DNA of 64,000 nt from Vitis vinifera (lineage: Eukaryota; Streptophyta; Magnoliopsida; Vitales; Vitaceae): positions 7,172,001-7,236,000 of the forward strand of contig NC_081811.1 in the NCBI RefSeq assembly GCF_030704535.1, written 5' to 3'. Of this stretch, positions 1 to 10,341 are shown piece after piece (position 1 is the stretch's first letter; each line of letters starts with the position of its first letter). The notes below the pieces were generated by a model that was given only the letters and a program-made list of their open reading frames with translations, did no database searches and had not been told where the DNA came from. The position numbers were made by a program, and so were the translations under genes.

Positions 1-30
1 AATTAACGTCCATAAAATTGATAATATTAG

Positions 31-327
31 AGCATGTTTGACTATATGATTTAAAAATAGTTTTTTGTTTTTAAAAATAGAAAACTGTTCTTAAAATTTT
101 TTAACACTATTTAACTGTTGTTTTTTGGAAATAATTTTTAAAAACAAAGTGGAATAGATAATGGTTTTTAGAGAACAAGTAGGATTTATTTTAATTAGTT
201 TTTAAAAACAAAAGAAAAATATGGACCCGTTTGACCATTATTTTTTAAATTTGTTTTTTAAAAATTGTTTTTAAGTTTAAGAATAAAAAATAATTTTTAA
301 AAACAAGTTTAAGAAAACATGCCCAAA
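31..327. repeat. MITE-like AT-rich repeat
   Basis: The two ends are imperfect inverted copies built on GCATGTTTGA at the left and a complement of GGGCATGTTTTC at the right. The interior is poly-A/T rich with many AAAAACAA and TTTTTAAAAA runs and no coding potential. Similar TGTTTGG-ended repeats recur elsewhere in the window. No target duplication was identified, so the superfamily is left open. Confidence 0.4.
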
Positions 328-2183
328 TGACCCTTATTGTCTTGAACATAAATATTTCATAGAAATTATCAAGGAATATTTTTTGGACTTATTGTTATAT
401 AATTATATTATATATACTTTTTATTTTTATTTTAAAAGTAAAACAAAATTAAAACTATAAAAAAAATGTTTATTAAATATATGTTTCTTTACATTTAAAA
501 TAGTAAAAACAAAAACCTTTTGCCCCTATAGAAAATTCAAAATGCAAGCACTGTTTGTAAATAGGTTGAAAATTAAAGTAGATATTATTATTATTTTTAT
601 CATATATTTGACTCGGTTATCATTGAATTGTTTCTGTTAGAATTAATTGGTTAAAGGGATGAAATAATTTTTATATTTATGAATTTAAACTCTTCCATGT
701 TTTTTTTTTTTTTGAAAAGTAACATATTTTTGACATAAATGTCCTTAACTATTTCCAATATTTATAAGTAGGTTTTAAAAGAAAGAGTTATTTTTACAAG
801 AAAATAATAGAGACATTTTTGTCAAGATGTGATTAAAAAAAAGATGAAATGTTAGATTTCGAAAATTTGGTTTTTAATGGCCGTCTAATCAAATAACCTT
901 TTTTATTAATATCTATATATGGGTCATAATTCATGTTAATGGGTACAAGTTCAAGTTATATTTTAGAAACTCAATTAAATATATTAATTTAAATATGACA
1001 TGAATAATAATCAGGTTAAAAATATAAATCTAAATACAAACTAATTTTTAAACAAATAACATATGCAATCTATTTAATAATCATGTGTTATTTATGTACC
1101 CACAAATTTCATGAAATCCTACAAAAAATAAAAGACTAAAATTATAGAAAAATTTGCAAAACAAAAATTTATATTAAAATTAATAATTGTGAGTTGCAAT
1201 ATCAGTGTTAATATTATTTGTAAAGGAATAGTTTTTCCTCTAATTTTTTCTTGATCACAATTCAAAAGCAAGTGGCGAAAATGTTTTCTTGATTTTAAAA
1301 GTCAATTTAGGGTCTAAAGTGATTTATTTTCAAATGATTTTGTCAAAAGACAAAAAACACAAATAACTACTCAAGGGCTTACTTCTAATGTCCCCCACAA
1401 ACTCATGATGCAGTTGCAAGAAGCATCAAGAGCTTGCTAACCAAAAACTAAAAACGTAAAAATGGATGTGATTTGGTAAATAACTTTGTAATCATACTGT
1501 TGAGAAATCTCTTAACAAGCAATTAATCGAGCTTTATACTGTTTTATCTAAGTACCAAATACTAATATTTGCATAAAAACTTATGTGTCATCCAAGAAAT
1601 GATCAATGTAAACAATTTCAAATATAGAGACATTGTGAGACTCAATAACTTATTCCCGAATGACTTCGTTGAAAGACGAAGAATACGAATAATTAATCGA
1701 GGGCTTATAGCAATTTATAATCAAATAATTTCTCAAATTATTTTTTTGAAAGACGAAGAATAGTCGATCGAGGGTTTAAGACAACTTATTCTTTGTTGAA
1801 AGACCAAGAACACGTGTAGTTAATAAAAGGAATAACTAATTTTCAAATGACTTTATGAAAAGGCAGAGAATACATATATAGTACTTTTAAGATTTATTTG
1901 ACTTTTAGGAAGATTTTGCAAAACATTTTATATATATATAATTTTTTATAATTTAGATTTTAAATAAAAATAAATAAATAAAATTTAAATTATTTAATAA
2001 AGTGTATACAAATTGACTTAAATCTCATCAATAAAAATTAATAATTTTTTTTTATTAATGTACGAATCCGCTTTACAAATACGATGAGATCCACTGATTT
2101 CTACAACATTTAATAAAGATAAATTCGAGTATGGAGTACACCAATCATCTTCCTCCACGTATCCTCACGACCTTGCTGGCACA
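328..2183. other. Intergenic, AT-rich, no gene recognised
   Basis: Very AT-rich sequence with stops in every frame. The only structure seen is a diverged tandem motif TTGAAAGACGAAGAAT recurring about three times between roughly 1655 and 1885. The 64-codon open frame at 1569-1763 lies partly across this repeat and has no recognisable domain. Confidence 0.6.
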
Positions 2184-2609
2184 TCACATTTGCAAGTAAC
2201 GCCCTAGTTGTGTTGGGTTGATTATGCCGGGGATATGGGCCCCATCCGTTTTTAGCAAATCTGATACTGCCACGTATCTTTTTAAAGCCTCCATTTTCAG
2301 CTCGGCTCCTCCCCTACCCTTCTTCAACTCCGCTGGTACAGGCTTAGCCTCGGCTCTAGCCGAAGGACATTTTTCGCCGAAAACAGTTCCCTTAGTGAGG
2401 AACTCGTGGGCCAGGTATCCAGCTAAGAGCCTATTGTGCGAAGCCGGCTCCAGGGATTTTGGGGAGGCGGTGACGGTGGCGGCTTGGGGAGTTGTGAACT
2501 TGGGTATTTTAGGAATTTCATGGGCGTCAAAACCGTCCCTCTCTTTTCGCTTATTTGACGCGCCGAGCGTCGAGAATCGACGAGGTGGTGGTTTCAGCTT
2601 TGTACTCAT
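2184..2609 (-). CDS. EDA6-like small plant protein
   Basis: Intronless 141-residue protein. A basic N-terminus with SNKRKERD (a possible nuclear localisation signal, about residues 19-26) is followed by a Pro/Ala/Thr-rich linker, then a conserved core LLAGYLAHEFLTKGTVFGE (about 61-79), and a C-terminus with LLKTDGAHIPGIINPTQLGR that ends LQM. From memory this layout matches a plant-specific family often labelled embryo sac development arrest 6 (EDA6); the biochemical role is unknown to me. The ATG at 2607-2609 is chosen because it gives the family's short basic start and a TATA box lies about 260 bp upstream. GC content is clearly higher than in the flanks, as expected of a real exon. A 185-codon frame on the plus strand here is a shadow. 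Confidence 0.75.
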   Translation of the reverse strand: MSTKLKPPPRRFSTLGASNKRKERDGFDAHEIPKIPKFTTPQAATVTASPKSLEPASHNRLLAGYLAHEFLTKGTVFGEKCPSARAEAKPVPAELKKGRGGAELKMEALKRYVAVSDLLKTDGAHIPGIINPTQLGRYLQM

Positions 2610-2626
2610 TGCTCATTGGCCATATG

Positions 2627-2634
2627 CCACGTCA
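2627..2634 (-). promoter_or_regulatory. ACGT-core (TGACGTGG) element in leader
   Basis: Read on the minus strand, TGACGTGG lies 18 bp upstream of the ATG of the EDA6-like gene, followed by a CCAAT. ACGT cores of this type are bZIP binding sites. With the TATA box at 2868-2875 this would be inside the 5' leader, so a regulatory role is only a suggestion. Confidence 0.3.
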
Positions 2635-2867
2635 GAAATAGCAAAAAACTGGAGAAAAAAGGGTCTGGAGGTGGAGACCGGCGGAGCCGGAAACTGGTTG
2701 GTAGAGAGAAGATCAGGAATAGGGTGGCAGAGGTGGTGTCTGGGTGACCGGAATCTGCCACACACGGCTGTTTAAGGGCGTCACCGCCACAAGAAGAGGG
2801 AGTGGGAGAGAAGAAATTTTTAGGAAACGGAGAGAATATGGGGAAGGAAGGCAGGGTGGGATTGGCG

Positions 2868-2875
2868 TATTTATA
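2868..2875 (-). promoter_or_regulatory. TATA box of the EDA6-like gene
   Basis: TATAAATA on the minus strand, in a GC-flanked context, placing transcription start near 2840 and giving a leader of about 230 nt before the ATG at 2609. Confidence 0.6.
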
Positions 2876-2880
2876 GAATA

Positions 2881-3674
2881 GGTATTAATTGATTACCCTT
2901 CTATTTTGTTGAAATTACAGGAACAGAAGATGTGAATGAAATGACTAAAGAGCCCTTAATCATTCCACTGCCCCTTTTCTCGGATTTTTTCCTTTTAATC
3001 TTCTTAGAAGTTAGAAGGTTGCGATCAGCTTGGCTTTTTCCAGATTGCCAAGCCAGCAATTAGTCAATTCCCTATTTATCTATTTATTATTATTTTATTA
3101 TTTTTTTAATTTAAAAATGGAAATGAGGTCTTTGTTTCCATTAGAAATTAAGATTGGATTGCTAGAAAATTTTGTTGGTTAGATATTTTAAATAATCATA
3201 TTTAATTGTTCCATAAAAATGCAAAAAAAAAAAAAAAAAAAAATTCATTTTACCTTTCAACCCTTGGAATGAGAATCAACAACAATGTTTTTAATCACCT
3301 AACAAGAAAATCAAATAAGTTAATTATTGCAAATTTAATATAAATACTAAATGTGGTTTATTAAATGTCAACTTTGAAAAGATCATCATTCCATTTAGCT
3401 ATTAAACCTTATTTTATAATTGAAAGGTGCTAATATTTAAATAGATCATTTTTCTTTTGTCAAGAAAAATAGGTAGAGGATATCAATAGTTGATATATAA
3501 TTGGTATTGTAATTAAACCATTTGAAAAAAAAAATAGACTATAATTATTATTGATATATTATTGGTGTCTTTTCTTTAACAATGAACATGGTTTAAACAT
3601 TATGTGTTTTGTGTTCAATTATTTTGAATATGTAGGCTTTATAATAACAAGTGGATTAAAACATGCTTCAAATA
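2881..3674. other. Intergenic, no gene recognised
   Basis: Upstream region of the EDA6-like gene, then AT-rich DNA with a poly-A run near 3223-3242. The 81-codon open frame starting at 3551 runs into the left terminal repeat of the Mutator-like element and is not considered a gene. Confidence 0.6.
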
Positions 3675-3683
3675 TACAAAATA

Positions 3684-4925
3684 AGATTTATTACACTTTA
3701 CCCTCCAACCTATACTGTGTTTTTCATATTACACCATTACATTTCAAATCAAACAATGTATCATCCATACTTTATAAATACATGCAATGTACATAGTTGT
3801 AATGAACAGAAAGCGCATGCGTTGAACACGTGATATGTTTAAGTGAAGGCAAAATCGTTATTTTATTTTAAAACCTCCAAAACCCTAACCCAATCCTCCT
3901 CCATCCTTTGATCATTTGGTGGAAATTTCCTAAATCCCCGAATTTCAAATTGCACTTGAAGCCCTATAATGGTTACTATTGGAGAATGCTCTTGAGATTA
4001 AAAAAAAAAAAAAAAAAAAACCCCTAGCCCGATTTGCCATCGATGAGCACAATGAGATTTTTTTTATTTTTTTAAAATCTCATTTATCATTTCTCCATTC
4101 CTCTTGTTTCTTGAGAAATTCTTCTTTTTTTTTTCTTTTTTTCTTTCGAGGAAGGTAAAGGTTTGGCTTATGAATGTTTGCTTTTTTCCACGAACCAAAT
4201 AAGAATTTTTATTTTTAAACAAAATTAATTCATTCCATAAGTATAATAAAATATTATTTTTAAGGCAAAAGAATACAATCATTTGGTTGATGGAATTGAA
4301 GTTTTCATTTATATTTTATTTTATGAAATAATTCATCCCAATGAGCTAGATCCACAATTTATTTTTATTTTTCTCTTCCCAGAGTTTTTGAGCAATCAAA
4401 TGAGCTTTGTTGTTGGTTTTTTTTTTTTTTTTTTCCCTCTTTAATCATTTCTTGAAACACTTGTGAAAATGATTTTTTTAGATGGGTTTCTGATCAAGGA
4501 TTCCGCTTCTCAAATAGAAGGTGCCTCTTTTATATCCATTTCTAATTTTCTCTTTTATTTTTGGTTGCTTTGTTTGATTATGTAATTTTAATTGATTGTT
4601 GTAATTCAGTTTTGTTAAACTGAAAAAGTCTATACTTTTGAGGCTTCGGTTGCAATTTGGGGATCTAGGAAATTTCCACCAGACGATATAGGGAAGGAGG
4701 AGGGTTGAGTTAGGGTTTTAAAATGAAATGATGATTTTGTCCTCATTTAAACATGTCACATGTTTAGCTTATGTGTCTTCCATTCATTACACCTAATGTT
4801 GTTGCACAACAAATGTACATTGCATGTATTTATGAAGTATGAAGGATACATTGCTCAATTTTAAATATGAGGGGGCAATGTGAAAAACACGATATAGGTT
4901 GGGGGAGGTAAAATGTAATAAATCC
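3684..4925. mobile_element. Non-autonomous Mutator-like element with long TIRs
   Basis: A 1,242-bp element flanked by a perfect 9-bp target duplication TACAAAATA at 3675-3683 and 4926-4934, the length diagnostic of Mutator-like elements. Terminal inverted repeats of about 285 bp (3684-3966 and about 4640-4925) start RGATTTATTAC and share blocks such as AAATACATGCAATGTACAT and TGGTGGAAATTTCCTA. The interior (about 3967-4639) has a poly-A run, a T-rich stretch and leader-like sequence but no transposase reading frame. TIR copies differ at many sites, so it is not a recent insertion. It may be moved in trans by an unseen MURA-type transposase. Confidence 0.85.
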
Positions 4926-4934
4926 TACAAAATA

Positions 4935-7894
4935 TGAATATTCAATTTGAATAGGTGTGTTGACCTGCATTTTTCATGTATGTTCCTATTCGACGACAAG
5001 ACTTGTTTTCTATTATAAAAATGAAAACAAAATAAGACATAAAACCTTAATGTGACTTATTATTGAAGGACAAGAAGAATATGTGAAAACTGAGTCTAAA
5101 TTCAGAGATTTGATTACTTATTGAGAATGTACTATAGAATAGTATCCTCTAAGCTCTAAAAATATCTCTACTAAACAAACCAAGAGAATTGTATCAATTA
5201 ATTAATTAATCATGCATACAAAAAAAAGTATGATACAAATATATATCATAATACAATATGGAAAACAAAATACAATAATATACAACATGAGTAAAGGAAA
5301 TGTAAAGATTAATTTATTAGACTAATTAGAAAAATGATTTGATTATTTCCTAATTTTATAACATTTTCAAGAAATTTCAAAAGAATTTATTTACATTAAA
5401 AATAATTTCAAATTATTAATTCACAAAGTTTCAATTTATTTATAACAAAAGATTTGGATTTTATTCACATTTAGATTTAATTCTAAAAGAAAATACTTTT
5501 TTTTTTCTATTAAAAGAATTTATTGAATGTAGTTTCATTAAAAATATTCAATTTGATTTTATTTACATTTTATTTACCTTTTTTAGAAAAAAAATGAATT
5601 TTTATAATTTTATTTTTAATAAAATATTTCAATTCAAATTTTATTTAAAAATTATTTTGTAGATTTAAGAATTATTTGACAAATTTATTTACAAAAGAAT
5701 ATTCCAATTTGATTTTATTTATAAAGTAATTGATTTTTATTATTTTTATTGAAATCAAGACTTTTACAATTTTATTTAAAACAAAGTATCAACTTAACTT
5801 TTATTTAGGAAGAAGTGATTTTTATAAAAAAAAAAAATTCATTAATTTAATTACAAAAAGAAGATTTTAATTTAATTTAATAAGATGATTTTCTACAAAT
5901 TTATTTACAAAAATATTTTCAATCCAATTTTATTGAGAAAATGATATTTTATAAATTATTTGGACAACAAAAGAAGAAAAAAAATTACAAATTCATTTAC
6001 AACTTTTGTTTAAGAAAAATGATTTTTACAATTTTACTTAAGAAAGGATTTTTAAAAATATATTTATAAAAGATATTTTCATTTTTGTTATTTTTATTGG
6101 AAACAAGATTTTTACAATTTTATTTACAAAAGAATGTTTCAACTCAATTTTATTAGTAAAAAAAAGAAATTTCAAAATTATTTACAAAAGATAATCCAAT
6201 TTTTTCATTACTAAAAATGATTTTTTATTTGATTTTAAAAAACTATTTTTATTTATTCACCAAAAAAGATTTTTTTTTCTTATATTCAAATTTATAAAAA
6301 AATATTTTATTCTTGTTTGGTTTAGGGAAAGGTTTTTCAATTTTAAATTAAAACTTTACAAATGATCTCAATTCAATAAAAAATATTTCAAATTTATTGT
6401 TAAAAAAAGTTTTCAAATTTTTTTAAAATACACATTAGAAAAGATTTTATCTTTATTTTTTTTTTTTAAAAAAAAAAGAAAATTTCAATTTTATTTTAAG
6501 AAAAAGGACTTCTTAGTTTTATTTAAAATATATATATATATATTTTAATTAAAAAGATGATTTTATAGCTTTAAAAAACTCAAATGAGAATAATTAAAAA
6601 TGCCCAAAAGAAGTTGAAATGCAATAAATGAAGCCCAAATTAAATAAACAAAGACTTAACTGTCTGAGCCCAATTCAATAAGCCTAACAACAATAACAGA
6701 ATCTCAAATGCAATAAATGAAGCCCAAATTCCCATGCAAATATCTAAAGCCTAAATAATTAGGTCGACAAACAATATCCAATTATGTAAACCACAAGCCA
6801 TGAAGATCAAAGGTAGCTTACCCATTTTCTTGAATGAAATCTGGAATGGAAGATGAAGAAGTGATAACTATGGACAATGCAGCGATGGGTGGCCAAAATG
6901 AGAGAAAAAGACGAAAAAATAGAGATGGGTAAGAGAGAGGATGAAGGTGAGATAGGTGTGGGTATGGAAGAAATAAATGGGTATGAGAAAAGATGAGAGA
7001 AAAGGAATGAGAAATAGGGAAAGAGAGAATGAGAGGGGGAAGGGGGGTTGGTCGGCTACTGGTCGGTGACTAGTAGTGGTCGGTGGTGCTGCTGGCGGTG
7101 GTGAGCATAAGAGAGAGGGATGGAAGAGAGGGAAAGATGAGTGAAAGAGAAAGAGTGTGTGAGATGGTGAGATGAAAGAAAAGAAAGGGGGGTTGCTGCC
7201 AGCGTCATGTTATCAACAGTGGTGACGGTGATTAATGGTGGTGGAAGGTAGTGGTGGCAAGTATGGTAGCATGGTGAGGAAGGGAAAAAATTAAGTATGA
7301 GGAAAATAAAGAGAAGAGGGAAGGAAGAGGAAGAAAATGGAAAAGAAGAAGGATGGGACGATTATAGAGAGAAAAAAAGGGAGTGAAGACATGGGGTCTT
7401 AGGGTTTTTGGTGGAAAGTGTTCAAGTATCTCTACTATTTATAAATTATGGATTTTCAACTATGAATAAGTGTATAATTTAGGTGGTTTAGTCCTACATG
7501 GAGGAAGAATTGAGTAATCATTTTAAATAATTGAATTAAACTTAGTTGATTTTTCATTTTTTCATTTTTTCTTTTTAAACCAAAACTCAATTTTGACTCG
7601 ACACCTACCAAGGGTTCAAGCAACTTGAACTATATTTAATATTTTTTTTATAATATTATAATTTATATCATTGTATAGGATAACATTTGTTTTATATTTT
7701 TTTAAATATTTTTACTTTTAGGTAAAAAATATCAACTTATAATTATATTATGTATTATATCATTTTATTAAAAAGAAAATAACTTTATTTTTTAATTCTT
7801 TGTCATTATAATTATATTTTTTCACAAAAAAGAATCGTATCTTTTTAAATTTTCTCAGAAAGAGAAAGAGAGAGAGGTTTTTTTTTTTTTCTAA
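4935..7894. other. Intergenic; AT-rich then purine-rich tract
   Basis: From 5.0 to 6.6 kb the sequence is a monotonous series of TTTATTTACAAAA-like AT-rich words. About 6,850-7,400 is a strongly purine-biased tract (repeated GAGAGA, GAAAGA, GGTGGTGG words). No open frame or transposase was recognised. The mixture resembles a decayed non-coding terminal region of an old retroelement, but I could not find its ends. Confidence 0.4.
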
Positions 7895-8015
7895 TTTAGT
7901 GGTAATTTTTGGGTAGTTACAAAACTCCCAAAATTTGCTTCCCCCATTTTTTTTTTTTTATTCATTGAGTCGAGTGGGGTCAACCCGCTTGGGCACCCAA
8001 ACCCATATCTAACAT
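7895..8015 (+). repeat. Diverged direct repeat, copy 1
   Basis: About 120 bp running from TTTTTTCTAATTTA to a block ending GGGCACCCAAACCCAT. A diverged copy in the same orientation lies at 13875-13990. The pair flanks the MULE/CACTA nest. Confidence 0.5.
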
Positions 8016-8174
8016 CTTAGAGTTGCATAAGGTTAGTTGAAATAGCTTAATCAATAACATGAGTCCATTTTATTCTACTTTTGAAGGTCATTCATAAAGG
8101 TCAAATTGTTTACAAAAAAATACAAAACTAAACCAAGGTGGGAGCCTTCATTGGATTTACAAATTTCTAGGTAA

Positions 8175-8204
8175 CTATGGGTACAAAACTTGAAAGCCTT
8201 CATT
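8175..8204 (-). pseudogene. C-terminal codons of the GRF zinc-finger gene, cut off by the CACTA
   Basis: Read on the minus strand these 30 bases encode EGFQVLYP plus a TAG stop at 8175-8177. They continue the frame that ends SSN at 12837 on the other side of the CACTA element, with the ATT target duplication at the junction. This shows that the CACTA inserted a few codons before the stop of the GRF gene. Confidence 0.55.
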
Positions 8205-9389
8205 CACTACAAGAAAAAAGGCCATTGTTGACATATATTATCTTGACTTAAGGTGATATGTGTCAATATTGCCTCTTTAAATGAACAACTATGACATATA
8301 CAACTTGTTTAAACCAATAATGACATATATAAAATTTTGTTGAATTCTTTCATGACTTATATAATAGAATCTTGACAGATAATGTATAAGTCAATGTATA
8401 GTTAGTATGTTCATATGTCAAGGTACTTATATAATGTGGCTAGCTTGACATAAAATCAAAAGTCAAAGTATGATTTTAAACATATATGTCATTTTAATTC
8501 TAGTAAAATGATCTTAAATGACCTATGAATTATAAGTCACTATATTATGCTATAATTACCTGTCAAGGTTCCCTGTGGTATTTACAAAGACCACTCCTCA
8601 TTTTCTCAAAACCCGATATTCATTTTGAGAGCTTAGGGTTTGAAACTTTTTGCTCTAGACCAAGGATGAAAATATCGGTAATGCTTGGAAAAACTCCAAA
8701 AAATGATAAAATAAGTAAGAATTTATATTTTAAAGTTATTTTGTAAATATAATTGACATAAATATGATAAAAAAAAAAAAACATCGGTAGATAGAGATAT
8801 ATCGATAAATTCAATATTTGAATTTTAAGAATAATAAATATGAATTTTGGAAGTGTATAAAATTAGAATTGAGTTAAAAAATATTTGATTTTATTGAATA
8901 AAAATAATTTATACATAAATATAATACATATGACATTACAATAGTCTTAGTATCAAAATGAAGATTGATGTGGTTCCACCATATTGTTAGATGAAGGGAG
9001 CCCATTTTGTTGAAAACAATATTTATTTAAAATTTTTTAAAATATTATTATTAAAACACGTTAAATGAAAAATTAAATTAATCTATATAAAATATTTATT
9101 TGAGATTTAATTTCTAAAATTTTATTAAAAATATGTGTTAACAACTTTTTCTATTAATATTAATTTATTTAAATAATTAAAATTATTAATAATTTATTTT
9201 ATCAAATTCATTTTAATTCATAAAATATTGTCCATAAAAATGGAAATTTCAATCCATGGAAGTGGAAGTGATTTAATCAAAATAAAGATGGGTAATTAAT
9301 AATTATATATATAGAGAGAGGAAAATTGTTTATTTCCTTTTTTATTATTTTTTATTTTTTTATCTTTATTAAATATAAATATCAAAAGG

Positions 9390-9500
9390 GTCATCCGCTT
9401 CTCTCACTTGGTCCTCGAGCATCAAGAAGCCCTTTTCTGAAGTTGCTATCCAAACGACAGAATTCGCCCTAGTTTTCTCTGCGTCTCTCAATCCTCGCAG
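9390..9500 (+). other. Captured leader exon with splice donor
   Basis: Inside the CACTA element, a GC-richer stretch with pyrimidine-rich leader character ends CCTCGCAG followed by GTACCAATC, a good plant splice donor. It looks like the 5' leader exon of a housekeeping gene. A possible partner exon starts after TTTTTTCTACAG at about 11921. No protein is identified. Confidence 0.35.
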
Positions 9501-9828
9501 GTACCAATCTAATCATGTTATTATTGTTATTTTTTTTTCAACCCCCGTTTGATTCCCAAGAAAATCCATCCCCCATTCGATTTTCGGGAAAATTCATCAT
9601 CGTTTGATTTCCGAGAAAATCCATGCAAAACCCCCAAGGAAAACCAAAAAAATTGCTTTTTTTTGTTTCTCCTTGTGTTTTCTGGATCTGTCCTAGGGGT
9701 CTTTTTGCTTTTGTGCCATTGGATTTAAATTTCACAAACCCTAAATCAAAAAATTTCCTCAAAAAATCCTTTTCATTTACACCGATTCGCTTTAAATCCT
9801 TCAGGGAAAAAAATTCTAGATCACTCAC

Positions 9829-10341
9829 CATTCCGGCGCTAATCAGGTACTGCACTGTCCTCTCAATCATACACATATCAACCCAACCAGAAAGATAGAG
9901 ATAGGTTCTCAACAGATCCCCGTGGCAATTCTCCTCCACCGTCCATGACCAGGTCCACTTGGCCCAAGGGCTCGCACTCGCGCCCCTCTCATCTCTCACC
10001 CCATCAAGCGTATTGATCATCGTCTGATACGTCGGCAAGGCACCCTCCGTTATCATATCTCCCACTAGCACCACGAAGTACTCATCTGGAAGCTCCGCCG
10101 TCCGATCACGTAGCTCCCTCACCTGCTCAGAAAACGCGTCGAACGGCTGCGTGGGGTCCGGCAGGAAGTCCTGTGGCTGCCACAACTGCTCCACGGGCTT
10201 CAGAAGCGGTAGGACCCACTCGGAGGCCCACCCTTCTAGTGACTTGAACACTTCCACCTTTTCCGGTGGCATTGAGTGCGTGACCTGTTGGCACGTCGGA
10301 GCTGCCACGGCTGAGAAGCCATTGAGTGTGTTTTCAAACAT
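9829..10341 (-). pseudogene. Captured stearoyl-ACP desaturase gene fragment
   Basis: An open stretch of 171 codons matches the first half of plant acyl-ACP desaturases (SAD/FAB2 family, plastid enzymes that place the delta-9 double bond in stearoyl-ACP). Recognisable blocks in order are [69 protein letters not shown] and [10 protein letters not shown]. In EENCHGD the iron ligands Glu and His are kept, but the usual Arg is Cys. Homology stops after SAGM exactly at a splice donor (GTGAGT at 9823-9828), so genomic DNA with the exon-intron border was captured. The second EXXH ligand motif and the C-terminal half are absent, as is the transit peptide. Non-functional as an enzyme. Confidence 0.85.

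Noticed and set aside
2218-2775. 185-codon plus-strand open frame over the EDA6-like gene
   Set aside because: It is antisense to a coding sequence that has a recognisable conserved core, TATA box and proper ending; the plus frame has no domain.
8525-8814. Short frames on both strands near the CACTA left end
   Set aside because: They fall in the subterminal repeat and AT-rich region of the transposon with no protein similarity.
9623-9898. 91-codon plus-strand frame inside the CACTA element
   Set aside because: It overlaps the desaturase fragment's intron side in antisense and has no similarity to known proteins.
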